Shown here piece after piece: positions 32,289 through 41,086 of a DNA stretch of 64,000 bases. Below the pieces are notes generated by a model. The model was not told the origin of the DNA. It ran no database searches and saw only the letters and a program-made list of their open reading frames with translations. Numbering within the stretch: the stretch's first letter is position 1; each line of letters starts with the position of its first letter. Position numbers and translations under genes: made by a program. The stretch is from Mycolicibacterium brisbanense (lineage in GTDB: Bacteria; Actinomycetota; Actinomycetes; Mycobacteriales; Mycobacteriaceae). The stretch spans positions 1-64,000 of the forward strand of contig NZ_BCSX01000051.1 of NCBI RefSeq assembly GCF_001570425.1, read 5' to 3'.

Positions 32289-33260
32289 ATGGATGCAGAC
32301 CTCCCGCGCACGGTGCTCGCGTGGCATGTGCACGGCTCATGGATGGAGTCGTTCGTCGCCGGGCGGCATCGCTATCTGATACCCGTCAACGAGGCGGGCG
32401 ATGCAGATGGGAAGGGTCTACTTGGCCGTGATTGGCCACGCGCACAAGAAGTTTCGACAGACAAACTCCGCGAGCAGGACATCGACCTGATCGTGCTGCA
32501 GCGACCGCGAGAGATCGAGTTGGCTGCAGAGTTGCTGGGCAGGCGTCCCGGTATCGACATTCCGGCCGTCTACGTCGAGCACAACGCCCCACGGCCGGAT
32601 GCGGTCGACAGTAACCATGTGCTGGCCGACCGCATGGATATCCCGCTGGTCCACGTCACGGAGTTCAACAGGCTGATGTGGGACAACGGCATTGCTCCGA
32701 CCAAGGTGATCACCCACGGCATCGCCGACCCCGGCAATCTCTACACCGGTGACGTGGCGGCTGCGGCGACCATGATCAACGAACCACTGCGCCGGTGGCG
32801 CACCGTGGGAGCCGACTTGTTGGCCGAACTCAGCAGTCAGGTCCCGATCGACGTGTGGGGCATCGGTTCTCGGGAACTCAACCGCAAAGGCGCATTCGCG
32901 GCGGTGCGCGGTAAGGGCGATGTCCCGCATCCGCGGGTGCTGTATCAGATCGCCCGCCGTCGGGTGTATCTGCACACCGCACGATGGACGTCGTTGGGCA
33001 TGTCGCTGGTCGAGGCGATGTTTCTCGGCATGCCGATCGTTGCTGTCGGCTCGACGATGGCGCCGATGACGGTGCTCGCGGAGGCAGGCGTGGTGAGCGC
33101 GGACGTCAAGACACTCGCATATGCGCTGCAGGGATTCGTGACTGACGCATCCGCGGCTGCGATCGCGGGCAAGGCGGCCCGTGCGTACGCGCTGGCGCAC
33201 TTCGGCCTCGACCGGTTCCTCAAGGACTGGGACCGGGTGATCGCCGAATGCTGCCGGTGA
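32289..33260 (+). CDS. GT4-like glycosyltransferase
   Basis: A 323-aa GT-B fold enzyme. The C-terminal half has the GT4 pattern of sugar-nucleotide binding: VPIDVWGIGSRE, the HPRVLYQIARRRVYLHTARWTSLGMSLVEAMFLGMPIVAVGS stretch with its E(x7)G motif, and a helical tail. The N-terminal half is short for the family. The ATG at 32289 lies just after a SigF-type promoter. It is followed after 19 bp by a full-length GT4 gene, so the two are one transcript at the head of the glycan cluster. Confidence 0.82.
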   Translation: MDADLPRTVLAWHVHGSWMESFVAGRHRYLIPVNEAGDADGKGLLGRDWPRAQEVSTDKLREQDIDLIVLQRPREIELAAELLGRRPGIDIPAVYVEHNAPRPDAVDSNHVLADRMDIPLVHVTEFNRLMWDNGIAPTKVITHGIADPGNLYTGDVAAAATMINEPLRRWRTVGADLLAELSSQVPIDVWGIGSRELNRKGAFAAVRGKGDVPHPRVLYQIARRRVYLHTARWTSLGMSLVEAMFLGMPIVAVGSTMAPMTVLAEAGVVSADVKTLAYALQGFVTDASAAAIAGKAARAYALAHFGLDRFLKDWDRVIAECCR

Positions 33261-33279
33261 ATTCTGGAAGGAGTTGCGA

Positions 33280-34515
33280 ATGAAGATTGCAATGGTCTCC
33301 GAGCATGCCAGCCCACTGGCCGCACTCGGGGGCGTCGATGCGGGCGGCCAGAACGTCCATGTGGCAGCGCTTTCCGCCGCTTTGAGCCGGCGTGGCCACG
33401 AAGTCGTCGTCTACACCCGGCGCGACGACCGGGCCCTGCCGGAGCGCGTGACCACCCCGGACGGATACAACGTTGTACATGTTCCGGCGGGCCCCGCCGA
33501 ACACATTCCGAAAGACGAGCTGCTGCAGTACATGGGGGAGTTCGCCCGGTTTCTCGACAGCGATTGGATCGCGCACCGCCCGGACGTCGTCCACGCGCAC
33601 TTCTGGATGTCCGGAGTGGCCAGCCAACTCGCTGCACGCCACCTGAATCTCCCTGCGGTGCAGACTTTTCACGCGCTCGGTGTGGTCAAGCGAAGGCATC
33701 AGGGTGCCGACGACACGAGCCCACCGGAGCGGCTCAAGCTGGAAAGCATGGTGGCGCGTTGTGCCACCTGGGTGGCCGCGACGTGCACCGACGAGGTATT
33801 CGAGCTCATGCGCCTCGGCCGCTCGCGGAGTCGGACGTCGGTGGTGCCCTGCGGCGTCGATCTGGACCTGTTCACACCGGAAGGTCCGAAGTCGCGCCGT
33901 GGCGCGGCACACCGCATCGTCAGTGTCGGCAGGTTCGTGCCCCGCAAAGGGTTTGATCTCGCCATCCGCGCATTGGCCAGCATCCCCGATACGGAATTGG
34001 TGATCGTGGGGGGACCGGACCGAGCGGCGCTCAGGCGCGATCCCGAGGCGCGTCGGTTGAAGGCGTTGGCCCGGGAACTCGGCGTCGACGATCGGGTCAA
34101 GCTGTGCGGATCGGTGGCCCGGGCGAACATGCCGGCTGTCCTGCGGTCCGCCGACATCGTCGCGTGCACACCGTGGTACGAGCCCTTCGGCATCGTGCCA
34201 CTGGAGGCGATGGCCTGCGGTGTGCCTGTCGTGGCGTCGGCGGTTGGCGGCATGCTCGACACGGTTGTGCACGATGTGACGGGTCGACTGGTCCCGCCGA
34301 AGCGGCCGGACCTGTTGACCGACACGCTGAACAGCCTGCTGCGCGACGACTTCCTGCGGCGCAGCCTCGGAGCCGCGGGCCGCGACCGCGCTCGGTCGCG
34401 GTATTCGTGGGACCGGATCGCAGCCGACACCTTGCGGGTATACGACCGCGTGGGCCCGGCGGCATACGTACCGCCGGTAATTCCGGCTGACGCCTCTGAG
34501 AGTGCTGTTCAGTGA
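33280..34515 (+). CDS. GT4 family glycosyltransferase
   Basis: A 411-aa retaining GT-B enzyme. N-terminal KIAMVSEHASPLAALGGVDAGGQNVHV is the typical acceptor-side start; the donor domain carries VGRFVPRKGFDLAIRAL and WYEPFGIVPLEAMACGVPVVAS, with the EPFG-E motif. It resembles mycobacterial mannosyl- or glucosyltransferases such as the MshA/PimB type, but the donor cannot be read from sequence. The ATG at 33280 sits 6 bp after GGAAGGAG. Its end overlaps the convergent GT2 gene by 7 bp. Confidence 0.87.
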   Translation: MKIAMVSEHASPLAALGGVDAGGQNVHVAALSAALSRRGHEVVVYTRRDDRALPERVTTPDGYNVVHVPAGPAEHIPKDELLQYMGEFARFLDSDWIAHRPDVVHAHFWMSGVASQLAARHLNLPAVQTFHALGVVKRRHQGADDTSPPERLKLESMVARCATWVAATCTDEVFELMRLGRSRSRTSVVPCGVDLDLFTPEGPKSRRGAAHRIVSVGRFVPRKGFDLAIRALASIPDTELVIVGGPDRAALRRDPEARRLKALARELGVDDRVKLCGSVARANMPAVLRSADIVACTPWYEPFGIVPLEAMACGVPVVASAVGGMLDTVVHDVTGRLVPPKRPDLLTDTLNSLLRDDFLRRSLGAAGRDRARSRYSWDRIAADTLRVYDRVGPAAYVPPVIPADASESAVQ

Positions 34516-35399
34516 CCGGATTTCGCACGGTCCAGCAGGGTGACCGCATGTTCGACCGCGGCGGGCAGCCGTCGGCGCGATGCGATCACAGCGGGCAACC
34601 GCAGCAACGCTTCTGCGGCTGCCCGGGCATGCGCGGTGTCACCGGACGCGGCGCACGCCAACGCCGCGGCTCCACCGAAGCACGGCCCGATGGGGCGACG
34701 CAGCCAGGTGGTCAGTACTGCGTTGCGCAGGCTGCGAGCGTCCTGCGCCGCGTTCGTCTCGCGCAGCTGCGACGGCTGGTGGATGGCGGTGAGCTCCGGG
34801 CAGTAACACAGGTCCCAGCCGCGCGCAGCCAAATCCATTGCCAGCAGCTGTTCCTCGCCGCGGAAGTGCAGAATCGGACTGAATCCTCCCGCTGCCTCGA
34901 AGGCCGTCTTGCGGACGATGGCGGAGCAGGAGAGAAAGCCCAAGATCGACGGACCCGGCAGGTCGGGCCGGCGCCCGAGCGGACTGTTCGCGAGCTGCTC
35001 GACCACAGGGTCGTCTTGTCGCTGCGGCCATACCTCGGTGCGTGCCGCCAGCAGCGCGACGCTCGGATGACGTTCGAACATGTCCGCTGCGACGGCCGGG
35101 GACTCCGGCGTCCACCACGAATCATCGTCGCAGAACGCGACGTACGGTGTGCGGCACGCCGCGACGCCGACGTTGCGCCCCACCGCGCCGAGGTTGGACC
35201 GCAGACCCAGCACGGTGACCCGGTCGGCCGATCGCGCGGCGACGCGCCGGATGCGATCGACGGCTCCGGCCTCAGAACCGTTGTCCACGACGATGATCGG
35301 ACACGGTGTCGTGTCGAGGAGTCTGCTCACCACGGTGGCCAGTTCGGCCGGGCGATTGCGGCTGGCGATGACGAACGAGACCTTACCTGCATGTTCCAT
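34509..35399 (-). CDS. GT2 family glycosyltransferase
   Basis: A 296-aa GT-A enzyme: VSFVIASRNRP near the N-terminus, IIVVDNGSEAG, and the metal-binding FCDDDSWW (DxD, about 100) followed by FRGEEQLLAMDLAARGW. The start is the ATG at 35397-35399; the longer open frame to 35561 overlaps the divergent epimerase gene. A SigF-type promoter ends 12 bp upstream. It is the only minus-strand gene inside the glycan cluster. Confidence 0.87.
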   Translation of the reverse strand: MEHAGKVSFVIASRNRPAELATVVSRLLDTTPCPIIVVDNGSEAGAVDRIRRVAARSADRVTVLGLRSNLGAVGRNVGVAACRTPYVAFCDDDSWWTPESPAVAADMFERHPSVALLAARTEVWPQRQDDPVVEQLANSPLGRRPDLPGPSILGFLSCSAIVRKTAFEAAGGFSPILHFRGEEQLLAMDLAARGWDLCYCPELTAIHQPSQLRETNAAQDARSLRNAVLTTWLRRPIGPCFGGAAALACAASGDTAHARAAAEALLRLPAVIASRRRLPAAVEHAVTLLDRAKSGH

Positions 35400-35411
35400 A
35401 GCGCAGGCGGC

Positions 35412-35436
35412 TACCCGCGACGGCGAGAGGCAAACC
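35412..35436 (-). promoter_or_regulatory. SigF-type promoter of the GT2 gene
   Basis: Minus-strand GGTTT (35436-35432), 15-nt spacer, GGGTA (35416-35412). It occupies the 40-bp gap between the GT2 gene and the divergent epimerase-headed operon. Confidence 0.65.
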
Positions 35437-35439
35437 CTC

Positions 35440-36396
35440 ATGCGTGAACTGAACCGAGTTCTGGTGACGGGCGGCGCAGGGTTTGTGGGCAGCCATCTGT
35501 GTGACCGATTGCTGGACTCTGGCGTCGAGGTGGTGTGCGTGGACAACGGGGTGACCAGCATGCTGGATGCGCCGACCCGGCTCGCGGAGCGGCCGGGCTA
35601 CCGGTTCGTGCTTCACGACATCGTTCATCCACTGCCGTCCCTGCCCAGTGTCGACACGGTTTTTCACCTTGCGTCGCCCGCGTCACCCATCGACTACCAG
35701 CGGCTACCGGTACAGACCTTGACGACGAACTCCGCCGGCACTGCCAACGCACTCGATTACGCCGAGCGGTGCGGCGCACGTTTCGTGCTGGCGTCGACGA
35801 GCGAGGTGTACGGCGACCCGCTGCAGCATCCGCAGCGCGAAGACTATTGGGGCAACGTCAATCCCGTCGGTCCCAGAAGTGTCTACGACGAGGGGAAGCG
35901 ATACGCGGAAGCCCTGACATTCGCCTACGCGCGGGCCCGTTCCGCCGATATCGGCGTGGCTCGTCTGTTCAACACCTACGGTCCACGGATGCGCCGCGCC
36001 GACGGCCGCATCGTGCCGACCTTCTGCGAGCAGGCGCTTGCGGGCAAGCCGCTCACGGTTCACGGCAGTGGAGGGCAGACCAGGTCGCTGTGCTACGTCG
36101 ACGACACCGTCGACGCGCTCTTGGCGTTGGCCCGGGCCGACTGTCAGGGACCGATCAACATCGGCAATCCGGACGAACTGACCGTGCTGGCCATCGCGGA
36201 ACTCATTCGGGAGTTGGCAGGCAGCGAATCGCCGATCTGCCGGGTGCCCGGAGTCGACGACGATCCGCAACGCCGCTGCCCGGACATCACCGAGGCGGGT
36301 CGGCAGCTCGGCTGGAAGCCGCAGGTGGATTGCCGCGACGGGCTGCAGAGGACCATCGAATGGTTTGTCCAGCAAGGCATGTCAGAAAGCGACTGA
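35440..36396 (+). CDS. NAD-dependent sugar epimerase/dehydratase, UDP-glucuronate decarboxylase (UDP-xylose synthase) type
   Basis: A 318-aa extended SDR. GGAGFVGSH (about 11-19) binds NAD; the active site is S-T-S with YDEGKRYAE (Tyr/Lys). The YDEGKR-AE and RLFNTYGPRM motifs are hallmarks of UDP-glucuronate decarboxylases. With the UDP-glucose dehydrogenase at the other end of the operon, the pair would convert UDP-glucose to UDP-glucuronate and then UDP-xylose. Another nucleotide-sugar epimerase role is possible. It heads an apparent operon running to about 46.4 kb. Confidence 0.82.
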   Translation: MRELNRVLVTGGAGFVGSHLCDRLLDSGVEVVCVDNGVTSMLDAPTRLAERPGYRFVLHDIVHPLPSLPSVDTVFHLASPASPIDYQRLPVQTLTTNSAGTANALDYAERCGARFVLASTSEVYGDPLQHPQREDYWGNVNPVGPRSVYDEGKRYAEALTFAYARARSADIGVARLFNTYGPRMRRADGRIVPTFCEQALAGKPLTVHGSGGQTRSLCYVDDTVDALLALARADCQGPINIGNPDELTVLAIAELIRELAGSESPICRVPGVDDDPQRRCPDITEAGRQLGWKPQVDCRDGLQRTIEWFVQQGMSESD

Positions 36397-36406
36397 GGAG
36401 GAGTCG

Positions 36407-38020
36407 GTGCGAGTACTCGGAATCAACGCGGTGTTTCACGATCCGGCCGCCGCACTTGTGGTGGACGGCCGGATCGTGGCGGCCGCCGAGGAGGAACGGT
36501 TCAGCCGCCGCAAACACGGGAAGGACGCCGTCGCGTTCTCGACCTGGGAACTGCCGGTGGCCGCCGCGCGGTGGTGCCTGGAACAAGCGGGTCTGGAACC
36601 CGCTGACCTGGACGCGGTCGGTTACTCCTACGATCCCGGGTTGCTCCGCGGCAGTGCGGCTGATCTGATCGGACATGACGGACAGTGGGAGAGCCTGCGG
36701 ACCCTGTACGCCGAACGCGCACCGAAGTTTCTGCAATCGGCCTTCCCGGGACTCGATCCGGGCATCGTCCGCTACGTCCGGCACCATGTCGCCCACGCCG
36801 CATCCACCGCGTTGGCCTCGCCGCACCCGGACTGCGCTGTCCTCGTGGTCGACGGACGCGGTGAGACCACGTCGATGCTGGCCGGCGCATACACCGACAA
36901 CAAGCTGGATGTGCTGGCGACTCAACAGCTTCCACACTCACTCGGCCTGCTCTACGAGGAGCTCACCGAACATCTGGGGTTCAAACGCTCCAGCGACGAG
37001 TACAAGGTCATGGCGATGTCGTCGTACGGTGAACCACGTTTCGCCGACCGGTTCCGAGAACTCGTATACAGCTGTGGAGATGACGGATTCCGCACGGAAC
37101 CGGTGGACTGGCAGTCTTTCGGCACCAGTTGGCAGGACAGGGTAGATCTGGCCTGCAGCGTGCAGCGGGTCGTCGAAGAGGTGCTGCTCGAGCTGGTGGC
37201 ATGGCTGCGCGACCACACCGAGCACCGGCACCTGTGCCTGGCCGGGGGAGTGGCGCTCAATTGCGTCGCCAACTCGAAGATCCACCAGCACAGCGGGTTC
37301 GACGACGTGTGGATCCAGCCCGCCGCAGGCGATGCGGGTACCGCGCTGGGCGCCGCACTCGCTTTGGCTGCCGAGGCTCACGATCCGATCACGCCGATGC
37401 CGTCGGCCGCACTGGGCCGAGGTTGGACCGAAGCTCAGATCGCCGATGTGCTCGACACCGCGGCCGTCCGGTATGAACGCCCCGCCGATCTTGCCGCCAC
37501 GGTCGGCGACGCGCTGGCCGATGACCAGTTGGTGGGCTGGTTCCAGGGCCGCGCCGAATTCGGCCCGCGGGCCCTGGGCGGGCGGTCCCTGCTGGCCGAT
37601 CCCCGCAGTGCGGCCAATGTCGAGCGCCTCAACGCGGTGAAGGGCCGTGAGCAGTTCCGGCCCGTCGCGCCCATGGTGTTGGCCGAGCGTGCCGACGAGA
37701 TCTTCTCGGGCGGGCCGATTCCCAGCCCCTACATGCTGTTCGTGCACGATGTGGCAGCCGACTGGCAGCGGCGGATCCCGGCCGTCACACACGTCGACGG
37801 CACCGCCCGGATCCAGACGGTCGACGGGGCCGATCCGTTGCTGCACGGCACCATCAGCCGGTTCTGCGATCGCACCGGGGTACCGGTGATCGTCAACACC
37901 AGCTTCAACACGGCGGGCCGACCGATGGTCGATTCGCCGCGCGACGCCCTCGAATGTTTCGGCAGCGCACCGATCGATCTGCTGGCGATCGGTCCGTTCG
38001 TGGTGCGGAGGCGACCGTGA
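36407..38020 (+). CDS. NodU/CmcH family O-carbamoyltransferase
   Basis: A 537-aa enzyme that transfers a carbamoyl group from carbamoyl phosphate to a hydroxyl, usually on a sugar. The N-terminal Kae1-like part has GINAVFHDPAAALVVDG and the metal-binding VRHHVAHAAS; GRGETTS and the AGGVALNCVANSK loop bind nucleotide. The C-terminal YrdC-like part has FQGRAEFGPRALGGRS. The GTG at 36407 follows GAGGAGGAG, 10 bp after the epimerase stop. In this context it probably carbamoylates a heptose or other sugar of the encoded glycan. Confidence 0.9.
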   Translation: MRVLGINAVFHDPAAALVVDGRIVAAAEEERFSRRKHGKDAVAFSTWELPVAAARWCLEQAGLEPADLDAVGYSYDPGLLRGSAADLIGHDGQWESLRTLYAERAPKFLQSAFPGLDPGIVRYVRHHVAHAASTALASPHPDCAVLVVDGRGETTSMLAGAYTDNKLDVLATQQLPHSLGLLYEELTEHLGFKRSSDEYKVMAMSSYGEPRFADRFRELVYSCGDDGFRTEPVDWQSFGTSWQDRVDLACSVQRVVEEVLLELVAWLRDHTEHRHLCLAGGVALNCVANSKIHQHSGFDDVWIQPAAGDAGTALGAALALAAEAHDPITPMPSAALGRGWTEAQIADVLDTAAVRYERPADLAATVGDALADDQLVGWFQGRAEFGPRALGGRSLLADPRSAANVERLNAVKGREQFRPVAPMVLAERADEIFSGGPIPSPYMLFVHDVAADWQRRIPAVTHVDGTARIQTVDGADPLLHGTISRFCDRTGVPVIVNTSFNTAGRPMVDSPRDALECFGSAPIDLLAIGPFVVRRRP

Positions 38021-39492
38021 GCTTCGCGATCGTGATACCGACGATCGGGCGAGCGACGTTGCAGCGGTTGTTGTTGGCGTTGGACCACTCCGAGGGCCCG
38101 GCGCCGGACTCGGTGGTTGTCGTGGACGATCGCGTCGAATCGGACCCGCCGATCCTGACCACCGCGACACTGCCGGTGAAGCTTTTGCGCTCCGGCGGGC
38201 GTGGCCCCGCGGCGGCGCGCAATGTCGGCTGGCGCAGCTGCGCGGCGGACTGGATCTGTTTCGTCGACGACGACGTTCTTCCGCAAAACAATTGGTTCAC
38301 AGCGCTTTACCAAGATCTACTCGATGCCGAGGCTGCCGGGGCGGTCGGGTCGCAAGCTGTCATCGAAGTGCCCGCGCCGTACGGGCGGCGCAGCACCGAT
38401 GACCAACGCCGGACCCAACGGCTGGCCGACGCGCAGTGGATCACCGCCGACATGGCATATCGGCGCAGCGCGCTGGTGGCCGCGGGCGGGTTCGACGAGC
38501 GATTTCCCCGGGCCTATCGCGAGGATTCCGATCTCGCACTGCGCATCACATCGGCCGGCGGGTCGATTGTGCGTGGTGCCCGGCGTTCGCGCCATTCGCT
38601 GTCCCGCACCTCGTGGGCCGCCAGCGTGCGTGCGCAGCGGGGCAATCGAGACGACGCGCTGATGCGCCGCAAGCATGGGCGCGGTTGGCGTTCTGCGGTG
38701 GGCGAGGGACGCGGCCGGTTACCCCTGCATGCGGCGACGACGATCGCGGCGCTCCTCTCGCTTGCGACACCACCGCCGCTGTCGTGGTTCGCCCGCGCCT
38801 CATGGTGTGCACTGACAACCGATTTCGCCGTGCGCCGGTTCCTCGCGGGCCGCCGCACGCCCGTTGAAGCGGTCAAGATGCTGATCACCAGCATCGTGAT
38901 TCCACCCGTCGCGGTGGCGCACCGGCTGCGTGGCGAATGGGAATTCCGTGGCGCGCACCGGGATCCGTGGCTTGCCGTACTGCTCGACCGCGACGACACC
39001 ATCATCAAGGACGTCCCGTATCTCAACGATCCCGCAGGCGTGCAACCGGTGCCCGGCGCGGTGGAGGCGATCGAGCGTCTTCGGCAACGCGGATTGCTCC
39101 TGGCGGTGGTGTCCAATCAGTCCGGTGTGGCGCGGGGATTGATCACCGCCGACCAACTCGATGCGGTCAACGCGCGGGTCAATGAGCTGGTGGGCCCGTT
39201 CGATTCTTGGCAGGTGTGTGTCCATGCCGAGCAGGATGGCTGTGGTTGCCGTAAGCCCGAGCCAGGCATGGTGCGGGCGGCTGCCGAAGTGCTCGGCGTC
39301 GAGCCGAAACGGTGTGTGCTGATCGGCGATACCGGAGGCGACGTGCGTGCCGCGCTCGCGGCAGGCGCCGCCGCGATCCTGGTTCCCACCGAACGCACGT
39401 TGCCCGATGAGGTCACCGAGGCCCGGGCCGTCGCGCGGGTTGCGGCGAGCCTTCCGGATGCGGTGGCGCTGGTGCTGCAGGGGGCGCGATGA
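38017..39492 (+). CDS. Fusion of GT2 glycosyltransferase and GmhB-like HAD phosphatase
   Basis: A 491-aa two-domain protein. Residues 1-310 are a GT2 transferase (AIVIPTIGR; DDD metal site at 84-86; AYREDSDLALR). Residues 318-491 are a HAD phosphatase of the D,D-heptose-1,7-bisphosphate type: LLDRDDT (Asp324, Asp326), VVSNQSGVARG, the zinc cluster CVH...CGC (Cys401, His403, Cys409, Cys411) and GDTGGDV. GmhB activity would bridge the kinase and nucleotidyltransferase steps of HldE. Joining it to a transferase is unusual. It overlaps both neighbours by 4 bp. Confidence 0.88.
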   Translation: MSFAIVIPTIGRATLQRLLLALDHSEGPAPDSVVVVDDRVESDPPILTTATLPVKLLRSGGRGPAAARNVGWRSCAADWICFVDDDVLPQNNWFTALYQDLLDAEAAGAVGSQAVIEVPAPYGRRSTDDQRRTQRLADAQWITADMAYRRSALVAAGGFDERFPRAYREDSDLALRITSAGGSIVRGARRSRHSLSRTSWAASVRAQRGNRDDALMRRKHGRGWRSAVGEGRGRLPLHAATTIAALLSLATPPPLSWFARASWCALTTDFAVRRFLAGRRTPVEAVKMLITSIVIPPVAVAHRLRGEWEFRGAHRDPWLAVLLDRDDTIIKDVPYLNDPAGVQPVPGAVEAIERLRQRGLLLAVVSNQSGVARGLITADQLDAVNARVNELVGPFDSWQVCVHAEQDGCGCRKPEPGMVRAAAEVLGVEPKRCVLIGDTGGDVRAALAAGAAAILVPTERTLPDEVTEARAVARVAASLPDAVALVLQGAR

Positions 39493-40508
39493 CTGCGGTG
39501 GTGGCCCGGCTCGACAGTGCGGGTGACGTCTTGATCACCGGCCCCGCGGTGCGCGCGGTCGCGAGCCGGCACGGCCCCGTCGTGTTCTTGGCAGGTCCAC
39601 GCGGCTGCGAGGCGGCACGACTGCTGCCTGCCGTCGCCGACGTCATCGAATGGCAGGCACCCTGGGTCGATTTCGACTCCCCGGAGTTGACCTGCGACCA
39701 TGTCGAGTCACTGGTCAAACAGCTGCGCGACGTCGGGCCCGATCGGATGTACATCTTCACGTCGTTTCACCAGTCACCGCTGCCGCTGGCTCTGATCGGT
39801 CGCATGGCCGGGGTGCCGTGGATCGGTGCGATCAGTGAGGACTATCCGGGCACGCTGCTGGATCTTCGGCACCACGCCGAGCCGGGGGTGCCGGAACCGG
39901 AGCGGGCCTTATCGTTGGTCAGCGCCGCGGGGTGTGCGCTGCCGCGCGGCGACGACGGTGCGCTGAGGGTCGACGTAGCCTCGTCGTTGCCGGCCGATCT
40001 CGACGAAATCACCAGGGTGGCACCGTATGTGGTATTCCACCCGGGTGCCGCGGTGCCGGCTCGGCGCCCCACGGCCGACCGCAGCGCGGCGATGGTGAGA
40101 GCACTTGCCGACGCCGGCTACCGGGTACTGGTCACCGGCGACCGCGCCGAGTGCGCCCTGACCGCCCAGGTGGCCGGTGATACCGCGGTCGATCTGGGCG
40201 GGAGAACGTCACTGGCGACGCTGGCCACGGTTTATGCGAGATCCCGCGTCGTCGTGGTACCCAACACCGGCCCAGCGCATCTGGCCGCGGCCGTCGCAAC
40301 GCCGGTGGTATCGCTGTTCGCGCCGGTAGTGCCGGCATCGCAGTGGCTTCCATACGGCCGCAATGTGATCCGGCTTGGCGACCAAACGGCCCCGTGTCGG
40401 CTGACCCGAGCCCGGCAGTGCCCGGTATCCGGGCATCCGTGCCTCGACGGCATCACCGATGCCGAGTTGCTGGCCGCTGTCGATCAATACGGAGGTAGGA
40501 CAACATGA
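39489..40508 (+). CDS. GT9 family (heptosyltransferase-type) glycosyltransferase
   Basis: A 339-aa GT-B enzyme of the ADP-heptose:LPS heptosyltransferase family. The donor half shows VVFHPGAAVPARRP, YRVLVTGDRAE, and VVVPNTGPAHLAAAVATPVVSLFAP, the GT9 nucleotide-sugar signature. GT9 enzymes are best known from Gram-negative LPS; here one sits with heptose synthesis genes in a mycobacterium. It overlaps both the upstream fusion gene and gmhA by 4 bp. Confidence 0.88.
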   Translation: MTAVVARLDSAGDVLITGPAVRAVASRHGPVVFLAGPRGCEAARLLPAVADVIEWQAPWVDFDSPELTCDHVESLVKQLRDVGPDRMYIFTSFHQSPLPLALIGRMAGVPWIGAISEDYPGTLLDLRHHAEPGVPEPERALSLVSAAGCALPRGDDGALRVDVASSLPADLDEITRVAPYVVFHPGAAVPARRPTADRSAAMVRALADAGYRVLVTGDRAECALTAQVAGDTAVDLGGRTSLATLATVYARSRVVVVPNTGPAHLAAAVATPVVSLFAPVVPASQWLPYGRNVIRLGDQTAPCRLTRARQCPVSGHPCLDGITDAELLAAVDQYGGRTT

Positions 40509-41086
40509 TTGCTTCGCACATGCACGCTCTGACGACCGCGGTGGACCGCATCGACGGCGAGACCGCGCGGCTGACCAGGTGGGGGCGGCACCTCGCCGCC
40601 GTACTGACCGGTGGCGGTCGGCTGCTGGCCTGCGGCAACGGTGGAAGCGCGGCGGAAGCGCAGCATCTCACCGCTGAGCTCGTGGGCCGGTTCAAGGATG
40701 AACGAATCCCGTTGTCGGCCATTTCTCTACACGCCGAGACATCCGCGTTGACCGCGATCTGCAACGACTACGGTATCGAAGACATGTTCGCGCGCGGCGT
40801 GCGAGCACACGGCCGACCCGGTGACGTGCTGATAACACTGTCGACCAGCGGCACCAGCCCGAACGTGCTCTCGGCGGTCAAGGCAGCACACGACGTCGGC
40901 CTGACCACGTGGGCGCTGACCGGGCCCGCGCCCAATCCGCTGGCGTCCATGTGCGACGACGCCATCTGTGTCGAGGCGCCGAGCACCGCGACGGTTCAGG
41001 AGATCCACTTGCTGCTCGTGCATTCGCTGTGCATCGCGCTCGACGATGTGGTGTTGGGCGCCCCTGACGTGCCGGGGGGTGTCTGA
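40505..41086 (+). CDS. gmhA: Sedoheptulose-7-phosphate isomerase (GmhA)
   Basis: A 193-aa SIS-domain isomerase that turns sedoheptulose 7-phosphate into D-glycero-D-manno-heptose 7-phosphate, the first step of nucleotide-heptose synthesis. GmhA features are CGNGGSAAEAQHLTAELVGRF, the STSGTSPNV phosphate loop and the C-terminal VQEIHLLLVHSLC with its zinc-binding Glu/His. It shares one base with the hldE start (TGATG), so translation is coupled. Confidence 0.92.
   Translation: MIASHMHALTTAVDRIDGETARLTRWGRHLAAVLTGGGRLLACGNGGSAAEAQHLTAELVGRFKDERIPLSAISLHAETSALTAICNDYGIEDMFARGVRAHGRPGDVLITLSTSGTSPNVLSAVKAAHDVGLTTWALTGPAPNPLASMCDDAICVEAPSTATVQEIHLLLVHSLCIALDDVVLGAPDVPGGV

Noticed and set aside
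36938..38170. 410-codon minus-strand frame over the carbamoyltransferase
   Set aside because: Antisense shadow; no motifs, whereas the plus strand has complete NodU/CmcH signatures.
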